DNA of 31,308 nucleotides, from positions 1 to 31,308 of the forward strand of contig JBFMFE010000029.1 in the NCBI GenBank assembly GCA_040752295.1, in the 5' to 3' direction. Position 1 is the stretch's first letter; the number at the start of each line of letters is the position of its first letter. Source of the stretch: JBFMFE01 sp040752295. Its GTDB lineage: Bacteria; UBP15; UBA6099; JBFMBQ01. This document shows positions 6,717-14,282 of this stretch, piece by piece. The notes beneath the pieces were generated by a model, which was not told the origin of the DNA, did no database searches, and was given only the letters and a program-made list of their open reading frames with translations. Position numbers and translations under genes: made by a program.

Positions 6717-9392
6717 ATGAACGCATCGTTGTATACCGGTGTTCTGGGTCTCCAGAACCACCAGATACGCATGGACGTCATCGGCAATAACATTGCCAAC
6801 ATCAACACGTACGGCTTCAAGCGGGGCAGGGCGACGTTCGCCGACCTCATCAACCGCACTTACCACGGCGCCGCCGCGCCCCGGAACGGACGCGGGGGGA
6901 TCAACCCGCTCCAGGTCGGAATGGGCATGACCACGGTCGCGGTCACCAACATCATGACGCAGGGTCAGATCGAGATGAGCGGCAGGCTGACGGACGTGGC
7001 GATCGACGGCAACGGCTGGTTCGTCCTCGAGGACGATTCCGGCGAGACCGTCTATACGCGCGACGGCGCGTTCGGGCTGGACAGGGAAGGCAACCTCGTG
7101 AACGCCAACGGCTGGAAGGTGCAGGGATGGTCGAGGGTCACGGTCGGCGACGACAACGACTTCACCGTTGACACGACCCGCCCCGTGGACGACATCAAGT
7201 TCATCTACGGGCAGAAGATGGAGGCGCAGGCGACAACCGAGGTCGGGCTGCGCTGCAACCTCGACCTCGAGACCCGCTCGCTGATCGCCGACGGCATAGA
7301 CCCGAAGGAAGGGTTCGCGAAGCGCAGCGACCTGCTTGTTGACCTCTACGACGCCGTCAGCAGCACCGCAAGGCAGTACACACCCGTTCACCTCGGAATA
7401 CGCGAGGGCGACTGGGTCGAGGTCAAAGCCAGCGTCACGGAAATCGCGGCGAGCGACGACTACCTGATGCCCATCGAGACCGAGAAGTACCTCTACTTCC
7501 AGGTGACCAACGACACCGATATCGGCGATCTCGAGAACGCCATCGCCAACGCGCTCGAAGCGCTCGACACCGAGCGTGGCACCATCAACGCTCAGGTCGT
7601 TTACAACGAGGACGAGGGGCGGTTCGAGATCTACAACCACTCGCTCACCGGACAGAACGACTTCAACACGATCAACGTGGAGGTAAGGGCGGTCTCGGGC
7701 AGCGCAATCCGCCAGGGATACCTCCTGCGGGAATCCACCTATCCGACGCTCACCGGCACAAGGCTCGGGATCAACTCCGCGGGACTCGGCGGCGAGATGA
7801 CCGACGAGATAGTGGGCTGGGCGGACTACCAGATAAACCAGTTCGACCTGAACTATGGCAACATCAACGGCTCCGCCCAGATTTTCGCTGAAGTGATCCA
7901 GGCGAGGGTTGAGATGTCGGCGGGTGTGTACAACGGCGCGGACGGCACGATCACGCTCGACGAGTGGACCAGGGGATACACCAACTTCAACGCGATCAAC
8001 TTCGTCCGCGGAACCGAAGTCCTCACCGTCAACGGCACGATCTGGACCAGCGTGACCGCCTTCACGGGCGCCGCAAACGAGTACCGGATAGTCTCCGGAG
8101 CGGGGGGCAGCGCCTCCATAGTGTTCAACACCGCCGCCGCTCTCCAGCCCGCCTCTGGCTCCAGCATGATCCTTCAGTTCCGTCCGCCGAGAGGTGTTGA
8201 GTACAGGATGGTTTCGGGCGCCGGGTACACGCTCGATTCGGCGACCGGCAGGCTCAGCCTTGTATGGAACAACTCCACCGCAAGCGCGGAACTGTTGCCC
8301 TCAGCCGGCTTCGGCGACCCGCTCTCCGGAACCATAAGGATCAGGGCGGAGTACACCACCGAGGACAGGAAGCTGGAACCGCCGACAGGCATCATGAACA
8401 ACCGCTGGGCGGACTTCGCGCAGGAGATCGCTTCCAAGACAGTCGGCGGAAGCGGGAAGGGGAGGACCGATTTCAACAACAGCTTCACCTCGATGGCGGG
8501 AGCGGTGGCGGACGAGAGCCAGAGCACGCAGCCCACGTACCTCGTGTCCACCAGGCAGAATTCGGCGTACACGTACAGGACGTCGGTGGATGTCTTCGAC
8601 TCACTCGGCGACGACCACACGCTCCAGTTGATCTTCACTCACGTGGGGTCGAACTACGATCTGAACCTCTCCAAGCGCTTCCAGAACCGGTGGTACTGGC
8701 GGTCGGAACTGCCCTACACCGACGTTTACGCCTTCGACAGCATGGACAACATTGACCAGACCAACACCACCACCCGCCTGTCCGGACAGCTCGAGTTCGA
8801 CGAGAACGGGCTTATCCAGGTGGACATGCTCAGCGGCAACAACGGTCCCATAAGGTTCGACGCCTCGCCCGTCGGCTACAACGGCGTTTCCACACGCTCG
8901 GTTGACACCACGAGCATACAGATTGACTTCGACGGCGACGACGTGGACAAGGAGAACGGCATCCTCCGCGAGGGCGTCACGCAGATGGCTTCGCCGTCCA
9001 CAACGCACGTCTTCGAGCAGAACGGCTGGACGATGGGGATACTGGAAACCTTCTCCGTTGACGCGAGCGCTGTGATCGAGGGGAGGTACTCGAACAACGT
9101 CGTGAAGCCGATCGCGCAGTTGGGACTGGCGATGTTCCCGAACCAGGAGGGGCTGCACAAGGAAGGCGACAACGTGTTCTCTCTCTCCGCCAACAGCGGG
9201 CTGGCGACCATTCAGCCCGCGTTCACCGGCGGAAGAGGCTCCGTCGTCGGCGCCGCCCTGGAGCAGTCGAACGTGGACATCGTCCAGGAGTTCACCAACA
9301 TGATCATCACAGAGCGCGGGTTCCAGGCGAATTCACGCATCATCACCACCTCCGACGAGATGCTCACGGAGGTTCTCAACCTCAAGAGGTAA
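6717..9392 (+). CDS. flgE: Flagellar hook protein FlgE (large form)
   Basis: FlgE polymerises into the curved hook joining the rod to the filament. The N-terminus has the rod/hook signature with NNIANINTYGFKRGRATF (about 21-38), and the C-terminus ends with the matching helix containing SNVDIVQEFTNMIITERGFQANSR and LTEVLNLKR. A FlaE-like beta domain containing YRTSVDVFDSLGDDHTLQL lies around 620-650. At 891 residues it is about twice the enterobacterial length. The extra mass sits in the middle (about 150-600), the surface-exposed variable region. The ATG at 6717 has AAAAGGAGG six bases upstream and the encoded start MNASLYTGVLG matches the family; the open frame continues upstream but without homology. 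A strong terminator follows directly. Confidence 0.95.
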   Translation: MNASLYTGVLGLQNHQIRMDVIGNNIANINTYGFKRGRATFADLINRTYHGAAAPRNGRGGINPLQVGMGMTTVAVTNIMTQGQIEMSGRLTDVAIDGNGWFVLEDDSGETVYTRDGAFGLDREGNLVNANGWKVQGWSRVTVGDDNDFTVDTTRPVDDIKFIYGQKMEAQATTEVGLRCNLDLETRSLIADGIDPKEGFAKRSDLLVDLYDAVSSTARQYTPVHLGIREGDWVEVKASVTEIAASDDYLMPIETEKYLYFQVTNDTDIGDLENAIANALEALDTERGTINAQVVYNEDEGRFEIYNHSLTGQNDFNTINVEVRAVSGSAIRQGYLLRESTYPTLTGTRLGINSAGLGGEMTDEIVGWADYQINQFDLNYGNINGSAQIFAEVIQARVEMSAGVYNGADGTITLDEWTRGYTNFNAINFVRGTEVLTVNGTIWTSVTAFTGAANEYRIVSGAGGSASIVFNTAAALQPASGSSMILQFRPPRGVEYRMVSGAGYTLDSATGRLSLVWNNSTASAELLPSAGFGDPLSGTIRIRAEYTTEDRKLEPPTGIMNNRWADFAQEIASKTVGGSGKGRTDFNNSFTSMAGAVADESQSTQPTYLVSTRQNSAYTYRTSVDVFDSLGDDHTLQLIFTHVGSNYDLNLSKRFQNRWYWRSELPYTDVYAFDSMDNIDQTNTTTRLSGQLEFDENGLIQVDMLSGNNGPIRFDASPVGYNGVSTRSVDTTSIQIDFDGDDVDKENGILREGVTQMASPSTTHVFEQNGWTMGILETFSVDASAVIEGRYSNNVVKPIAQLGLAMFPNQEGLHKEGDNVFSLSANSGLATIQPAFTGGRGSVVGAALEQSNVDIVQEFTNMIITERGFQANSRIITTSDEMLTEVLNLKR

Positions 9393-9427
9393 TGGTGCGG
9401 CGCCGAACGGCGCTCACGGAAGGATCG

Positions 9428-9456
9428 AGCCGGCGCATCCGCGCCGGCTTTTTTTT
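9428..9456 (+). terminator. Rho-independent terminator of the flagellar operon
   Basis: AGCCGGCGC (9428-9436) and GCGCCGGCT (9441-9449) form a perfect 9-bp stem with a 4-base loop, followed by eight T (9449-9456). It lies 36 bases after the flgE stop and closes the hook operon. Confidence 0.93.
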
Positions 9457-9500
9457 CCGGACCGGGCTGAAACCATCCGTCCCCCGCGCGTGTTATCTCT

Positions 9501-9698
9501 ATGACGCGGGACCGCATCGGACGGGGCCGGTTCGTGCGGCTCGTTTACCACGGACGCATTGACGACGCCCTCCAGATCGGGGAAAAGCCCACGCGGAACG
9601 ACATGGCGGAGGCGCTCGACGCGCTTATAGCGGGCGGCAAGCCGCCCGAGCCGTTCAGGTTCTCGATGGGCTGTTCCATCAAGTGGAAGCCGGACTGA
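9501..9698 (+). pseudogene. C-terminal fragment of a thioredoxin-like/peroxiredoxin family protein
   Basis: The 65-residue reading frame ends with a segment recognisable as the tail of the redoxin-type thioredoxin family: RLVYHGRIDDA, then RNDMAEALDALIAGGKP, then the terminal SMGCSIKWKP. Full-length members have about 180-200 residues, with the catalytic cysteines near the N-terminus. Here everything before VYHGRID is missing, so the active site is gone. Upstream sequence runs straight into the flgE terminator, with no remaining redoxin sequence in any frame that I can see. The likeliest reading is a deletion remnant left when the flagellar operon and this locus were joined. Possible expression as a small protein cannot be excluded, but no Shine-Dalgarno sequence is visible. 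Confidence 0.65.
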
Positions 9699-9783
9699 CG
9701 CCGGCGCGGTGTTGAACGGGCGGCACAGCGCCGCCGGCGGGCGCGGCGTGCGCGGCGGTTCCGGCGAACGCCGGGAAGGCGTT

Positions 9784-10626
9784 TCAGGGCTTGAGCCAGG
9801 CGCCGACGTCGCGGTAGCGTTCGCGGATTTTTTTGAGTTCTTCCCTTTCGCGCTCGAATTCCTGTTTTTTGTCCACGAGCCACTGGAAATGCTCGAGGGC
9901 GGCATTGCTCGAGGTGATTATTGACTCGTCGCCGGACATAGCCCGGATGAGGAGCGAGCCGTTTTTCGATTGCGCCTCGAGTTCGTTTGCGCACCCTGCG
10001 CACGTGAGCGTGCCTCCGGGGTTGAGCGTGAAGGTCGTGGACCAGCAGAATGGGCATTCGTGCTTTCGCCTCCGGCGCCTGTAGGAGGTATCGAGAAGCG
10101 CCCGTCCCAGGCGCCGGGCTGCTTCCAGGTTGCTTTCGTCCTTGAAAATCTCGCCCGGCGCCGCGCCCTGCATCAGCGCGTAATCCTTCACCGTAAGCCC
10201 CAGCATGCGCGCCGCGCTGATCGCCGACATTTCGGTGTAGCCCCGGAGTTCCTTCACGCCGGCGGCGACAACGACGACGCAGGGTTTGCCCGCCATCTCC
10301 GGCAGGCGCCGTGTGAATTCGAGCACGCGGTCAACGATCATCTTGAGAATGCCCGCGGGTCCGAAGCAGTAAACCGGCGCCGCGAGGATGCAGGCGTCCG
10401 CCGAGACGAGCGCGTTTATGAGGAATTTCATGTCGTCTTCGAGCATGCAGTCCCTGTCCGGCATGAGGCAGGCGTAACACGCCTTGCATGGCGAAATCCG
10501 CAGCGTTGAGAGTCTTATCAGCGAGAGTTCGGCGGGGCGGGCGGCGTGGCGGAATATTTCCTTTGCGGCGATTTCGCAGTTGCCCAGTTTTCTGTGGGAG
10601 GCGATGAGGGCGAGGACCCTTTTCAC
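9784..10626 (-). CDS. Flavodoxin-family NAD(P)H-dependent oxidoreductase with C-terminal zinc ribbon
   Basis: The 280-residue protein begins with an FMN-reductase/flavodoxin-like domain (about 1-170): a Rossmann-type start, the cysteine motif CKACYACL (C47, C50, C53) followed by C60, and the flavin-loop segment APVYCFGPAGILKMIVDR. Such iron-sulfur flavoprotein relatives transfer electrons using FMN. A zinc ribbon follows, CPFC (191-194) and CAGC (209-212), and then a charged coiled-coil tail (about 230-280). The extension suggests a protein or nucleic-acid docking function added to the redox domain. The start is GTG at 10626, with GGAGGT six bases upstream. It overlaps the ilvE stop by four bases (GTGA), so translation is probably coupled to ilvE. 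The physiological substrate cannot be read from the sequence. Confidence 0.75.
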   Translation of the reverse strand: MKRVLALIASHRKLGNCEIAAKEIFRHAARPAELSLIRLSTLRISPCKACYACLMPDRDCMLEDDMKFLINALVSADACILAAPVYCFGPAGILKMIVDRVLEFTRRLPEMAGKPCVVVVAAGVKELRGYTEMSAISAARMLGLTVKDYALMQGAAPGEIFKDESNLEAARRLGRALLDTSYRRRRRKHECPFCWSTTFTLNPGGTLTCAGCANELEAQSKNGSLLIRAMSGDESIITSSNAALEHFQWLVDKKQEFEREREELKKIRERYRDVGAWLKP

Positions 10627-11546
10627 GTCTTGACCTCCGTGCACCAGCGCTCGCAGCCGGGGAGCTTGTTTCTGACGGCTCGCATGTAGATGTGCTGTAA
10701 TTTTTTAGTGACGGGTCCGAAGCCGCCGTCGCCGATGGTCCTGTGGTCAACGGAGGCGATGCCCGCTATCTGCGCGCCCGTGCCGCAGAAGAAAAGCTCG
10801 TCGGCGGTGTACAGTTCGGTGCGGTCCAGCTTCCGTTCGCGCACCGGGGTGTGCAGTTCCTTTTCGAGGAGTGTGATGACGGCGTCGCGCGTGACGCCTT
10901 CGAGGATGTCGTCCGTCGTCGGCGGCGTTGAGACGGCGCCGTTCTTCACGTGGAACAGGTTCATGGCGCTTCCCTCGGCGACGTGCCCGTCGGACGTGAG
11001 GACTATGGCTTCGTCGAAGCCGTTGCGTATCGCCTCGGTCTTCTGAAACGCCGTGTTGACGTAAGCGCCGGATATCTTGCCCCGCGGCGGCGTCATGCCG
11101 TCGCTGACCCGGGGCCAGGAGGAAACGCAGACCTTCAGGGGGCGTGTGGTGTCAACGTAATCGCCGAGCGGCATTGTGTATATGAATATGTCGGTCTCCA
11201 TATCAATGAGCTTTGGGCTTATCCGCGTGGAACTGAAGTAGCAGAAGGGACGGATGTAGGCGTCCTCGGTGTAGTTTTCCTTCGCGAGAAGCTCGACTGT
11301 GATGCGGCAGAGGTCGTCAATGGAAAGGGGGATTTGAATGAAGAGGATTTTGCAGTTGTCGAGCATACGGACGTAATGCTCCCTCATTCGGAAGACGAAC
11401 ATTTTCTTTTCGTCGCCGCACCAGTAGGCGCGTATGCCCTCGAAGACGGCAGTGCCGTACTGGAGCGAGTTGGTCCGGATGTCAATCTTCGCCTCGGAAA
11501 TGGGGACGATTTTACCCTCGAAGAAGGCGTACTGTGGTTTTTCCAT
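10623..11546 (-). CDS. ilvE: Branched-chain amino acid aminotransferase
   Basis: This PLP enzyme of fold type IV makes leucine, isoleucine and valine from their 2-oxo acids, with glutamate as donor. The 307-residue length and motifs fit IlvE: the N-terminal SLQYGTAVFEGIRAY segment, the catalytic lysine K157 in RGKISGAYVN, and the phosphate-binding EGSAMNLF (191-198). The LFFCGTGAQIAGI segment near 265 is also typical. A D-amino acid or 4-amino-4-deoxychorismate enzyme is less likely given the EGIRAY and YIRP pattern. A Shine-Dalgarno AGGAG lies eight bases before the ATG, and a good sigma70 promoter lies 54-82 bases upstream. It is the first gene of a two-gene operon with the flavodoxin-zinc ribbon gene. 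Confidence 0.93.
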   Translation of the reverse strand: MEKPQYAFFEGKIVPISEAKIDIRTNSLQYGTAVFEGIRAYWCGDEKKMFVFRMREHYVRMLDNCKILFIQIPLSIDDLCRITVELLAKENYTEDAYIRPFCYFSSTRISPKLIDMETDIFIYTMPLGDYVDTTRPLKVCVSSWPRVSDGMTPPRGKISGAYVNTAFQKTEAIRNGFDEAIVLTSDGHVAEGSAMNLFHVKNGAVSTPPTTDDILEGVTRDAVITLLEKELHTPVRERKLDRTELYTADELFFCGTGAQIAGIASVDHRTIGDGGFGPVTKKLQHIYMRAVRNKLPGCERWCTEVKT

Positions 11547-11599
11547 GCCGTTTCTCCTGAAAGATAATGGATTCTGCAGCCATGAGAACAGCGGAAATT

Positions 11600-11628
11600 A
11601 TTGTAGTCCATCGGCGGGGGGATTTCAA
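11600..11628 (-). promoter_or_regulatory. Sigma70 promoter of ilvE
   Basis: On the minus strand, -35 TTGAAA (11623-11628), a 17-base spacer and -10 TACAAT (11600-11605). The predicted start near 11593 gives a leader of about 47 bases with no obvious attenuator. Confidence 0.7.
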
Positions 11629-11742
11629 CACGGGTGAACCCTGAAGGGGACCGCGGGCGCGGTGCGCGTGTTTCCGCGTTCAGTGCGCCGCTTCGGCGGC
11701 GGGGCGCGGGGCAGCGGGTTTTCCGAACGTTTGGGCGGGGCT

Positions 11743-11758
11743 TGTGCAAAAAGTCACA
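11743..11758. promoter_or_regulatory. CRP/FNR-family-like operator dyad
   Basis: TGTGC-N6-TCACA matches nine of ten bases of the CRP half-site pair TGTGA-N6-TCACA with the correct spacing. It extends by one further base pair on each side (T/A). It lies just upstream of the -35 box of the thiolase-like operon, centred about 50 bases before the predicted transcription start. The binding protein is not in this window. Confidence 0.45.
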
Positions 11759-11763
11759 AACCC

Positions 11764-11793
11764 TTGACACGCTGCCGCGGGCGGGGATATGAT
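11764..11793 (+). promoter_or_regulatory. Sigma70 promoter of the thiolase-like/DUF35 operon
   Basis: Consensus -35 TTGACA (11764-11769), an 18-base spacer and -10 TATGAT (11788-11793). Transcription should begin near 11800, leaving a leader of about 93 bases before the first gene. The 11547-11892 gap therefore holds two divergent promoters and the operator-like dyad. Confidence 0.75.
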
Positions 11794-11892
11794 TGTCCTG
11801 CGCCGTCCGGCGCCGGCGCGGGGGATTCGAAAAACCGCTTCCCGCTTCAGGGAAGCCGCCCGGAAAACGGGCGATGCGGAAGAGGTGACATC

Positions 11893-13038
11893 ATGCCGCG
11901 AAGAATTGCAATCGTCGGCTCCGCCCAGTCGAAGTTCAAATCGAAACTCGCCGATCAGCACTACGGCGAGCTTATCTACAAGGCGGTCATGAAAGCGCTC
12001 GAGGACACTGGCATCGGCATCGAGGATATAGACACGGTCGTGAGCGCCTCCTGCGACATGCTCGACGGAAGGAGCATCTCCAACGTCTTCGTCGCCGAAG
12101 CCATGGGCGCCTTCCTGAAAGAGGAAACCAAGGTGGAGGAGGACGGCTCGTTCGCCGCCGTTTACACCTTCATGAGGCTGCTCTCCGGCGCTTTCGACAC
12201 CGCCATGATCGTGGCGTACAGCAAAGGCTCCGAGAGCCACCCGCATTTCTACACCGGACTTCAGACGGACCCGCACTTCTTGCGCCCACTGGACCTTGAC
12301 GACCTCACGGTCGGGGCGCTTCAGGCGAACGTTTACATGAACCGGTACGGCGTCACCGGAGAGCAGTGCGCGAAGGTCGCGGTCAAAAACAGGAAAAACG
12401 GCTCTAAAAACCCTTACGCCGTGCTCAGGAAGGAAGTCTCGCTCGACGAGGTCATGAAGTCGCCGGTCCTCGCCTCGCCGATCAGGGAATTAGAGGCTTA
12501 TCCGGTCACGGACGGCGTGTGCGTCGTCATCATGGCGGCGGAGGAAAAGGCGAAAAAGATGACCGGCGCGCCGGCGTGGATAACGGGCGCCGGACACATA
12601 ATGGACGGTTTTTATCCCGGTCACAGGGACCTTGCCGAACTCAAGGGTCTGAGGAAAGCCGCCGGGGACGCTTACCGGGCGGCGGGGATAAAGAATCCTC
12701 TCGGGCAGATAGACGTGGCGGAAGTGAGCGAGTCGTTCGCTTACCAGGAGTTGATGATATGCGAGGCGCTCGGTCTGTGCGGTCCCGGCGAGGGCGGAAA
12801 ACTGATTGACGGCGGGAAGACGGAGATGGGCGGCGCGCTTCCGGTGAATCCTTCGGGTGGCGCTCTATGCGCCAATCCGTTCATGGCGACGGGGCTTGTG
12901 CGCATCGCCGAGGCGGCGCTTCAGGTGAGCGGAATGGCGGGCGAACGGCAGGTTCCGGGCGCGAAGACCGCCCTCGCCCACGGCTCAAGCGGGCTGGGAT
13001 TGATGGCTAACGCCGTGGTCATTTTATCGAAGGATTAA
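11893..13038 (+). CDS. Thiolase-like (SCP-x/archaeal type) protein, first subunit, catalytic residues replaced
   Basis: The 381-residue protein belongs to the lipid-transfer/SCP-x branch of the thiolase superfamily. This shows in the N-terminal start RIAIVGSAQSKF, the helix EDIDTVV, the middle VTDGVC segment and the C-terminal NPSGG (319-323) and AHG (362-364) motifs. By eye alignment with SCP-x, the nucleophilic Cys of NNNCATG falls in VEEDG (81-85) and is acidic. The HDCF histidine motif reads SESF (279-282), and the GHP histidine motif reads ANP (327-329). It therefore should not act as an ordinary acetyl-CoA thiolase. Together with its paralogue and the DUF35 protein it probably forms a complex acting on an acyl-CoA, by carbon-carbon bond cleavage or formation. 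The start is ATG with AGAGGTGA eight bases upstream; the open frame runs further upstream but without homology. Confidence 0.82.
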   Translation: MPRRIAIVGSAQSKFKSKLADQHYGELIYKAVMKALEDTGIGIEDIDTVVSASCDMLDGRSISNVFVAEAMGAFLKEETKVEEDGSFAAVYTFMRLLSGAFDTAMIVAYSKGSESHPHFYTGLQTDPHFLRPLDLDDLTVGALQANVYMNRYGVTGEQCAKVAVKNRKNGSKNPYAVLRKEVSLDEVMKSPVLASPIRELEAYPVTDGVCVVIMAAEEKAKKMTGAPAWITGAGHIMDGFYPGHRDLAELKGLRKAAGDAYRAAGIKNPLGQIDVAEVSESFAYQELMICEALGLCGPGEGGKLIDGGKTEMGGALPVNPSGGALCANPFMATGLVRIAEAALQVSGMAGERQVPGAKTALAHGSSGLGLMANAVVILSKD

Positions 13039-13086
13039 CGGAACGGGATCATGAAAACGACCCTGAAACGCAAGGGGGTGTGATGG

Positions 13087-14247
13087 ATGCGACGCGCGGC
13101 GGTTGTGGGCGTGGGACAGACGGAATGTAAGACGCGCAACCTCGACGTCACTTTTCCCGGGCTGGTGCATTTAGCGGTGACGCGCGCCCTTGAGGACGCG
13201 GGGCTGACCATAGGCGACGTGGACGCCGTGGTGTTCGGCAGCTCGCCGGAGTATTTCGAGGGCGTGAACCATCCCGAGTTCTGGTGCGGCGAGGCTTCAG
13301 GGGGCTACATGAAGCCCCAGATGAGAATCCACACGGGCGGCACGGTGGGCGCCTCCACGGGGATCGCGGCTTTCTACCACGTGGCGTCGGGGATGTACGA
13401 CACGGTGCTCGCCGTGACGGCGGACAAGCTGTCGGAGGGCGTGGTGCAGCTCGGGCTGTCCACCGTTTACGACCCCATCTTCGGAAGGCAGTTCGCGTGC
13501 GGCGCGCCGTCGGCGGTCGCGATACAGTCGCGGTGGTACATGCATAAGTACGGCGCCACCGAGGAACACAGCGCCCTGATCGCCGTGACTAACAGGCTCA
13601 ACGCCGTCAAAAACCCCTACTCCCATCTCAAAATACCCAACATCTCCGTGGAAATGGTTATGAAGTCGCCGTACATTTCCGAGCCGATCAGGCTTCTGGA
13701 CGCGTGCCCGGCGTCCGACGGCGCGTGCGCAATGGTTTTTCAGGAAGAGAAAAAAGCCGAAAAGACGTGCAAAAAACCCGCATGGGTGCACGCCGTCTCG
13801 GCGGTCGCCGAGGGCGTGGGATACGTTGACCGCGACTGGGCGATACCGCTCGCGCTGAACAAGGCGGCAAAGAAGGTCTATCATGAAGCCGGCATCGCCA
13901 ATCCGTTCAAGGAACTCGACGTCGTGGAGATGTACGAGGCTTTCACCTACCAGGAAATGATCTGGATGGAGGGGATGTTCCTGTGCGAGGAGGGCACGGC
14001 GATGAAACTCATCGAGAAGGGCGCCCATGAAATGACGGGGGAACTGCCCATAAACCCCTCCGGCGGCGTGCTTTCGACCAATACAATTGGCGCCTCCGCG
14101 ATGCAGAGGCAGGCGGAGGCGGCGCTTCAGGTCATGGGGAAAGCCGGCGAGCATCAGATTGACGGCGTGAGGCGCGGCATCGCCCACGGGTGGGGCGGGG
14201 GGATTCAGTTCCACACGCTGATGATACTCGGCGATGAAAAGCCGTGA
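13087..14247 (+). CDS. Thiolase-like (SCP-x/archaeal type) protein, second subunit, catalytic residues replaced
   Basis: The 386-residue protein is a paralogue of the preceding gene product with the same layout: start AAVVGVGQTEC, EDAGLTIGDVDAVVF, the ASDGACAMVF segment, NPSGG (323-327) and AHG (366-368). The position of the thiolase nucleophile falls in HTGGTVGAST (82-91) and is Thr rather than Cys. The HDCF motif reads YEAF (283-286), and the GHP motif reads TNT (331-333). The two subunits differ in their replacements, which suggests specialised halves of a heterodimer. Close to YEAF both proteins carry a tyrosine (FTYQE here, FAYQE in the first), a possible alternative acid/base. The gene starts 48 bases after its neighbour, with GGGGGTG upstream, and precedes the DUF35 gene. 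Confidence 0.82.
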   Translation: MRRAAVVGVGQTECKTRNLDVTFPGLVHLAVTRALEDAGLTIGDVDAVVFGSSPEYFEGVNHPEFWCGEASGGYMKPQMRIHTGGTVGASTGIAAFYHVASGMYDTVLAVTADKLSEGVVQLGLSTVYDPIFGRQFACGAPSAVAIQSRWYMHKYGATEEHSALIAVTNRLNAVKNPYSHLKIPNISVEMVMKSPYISEPIRLLDACPASDGACAMVFQEEKKAEKTCKKPAWVHAVSAVAEGVGYVDRDWAIPLALNKAAKKVYHEAGIANPFKELDVVEMYEAFTYQEMIWMEGMFLCEEGTAMKLIEKGAHEMTGELPINPSGGVLSTNTIGASAMQRQAEAALQVMGKAGEHQIDGVRRGIAHGWGGGIQFHTLMILGDEKP

Positions 14248-14282
14248 GACGGGAAGAACGCACCCTGAGCGAGGTGATGGCG

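Noticed and set aside
9760..9778. Palindrome with CCGGCG and CGCCGG as terminator of the flavodoxin gene
   Set aside because: There is no T run on the minus strand and the loop would be too small.
11893..14247. Ordinary acetyl-CoA acetyltransferase annotation for both thiolase-like genes
   Set aside because: The catalytic Cys and both His motifs are not found at the expected places in either protein.
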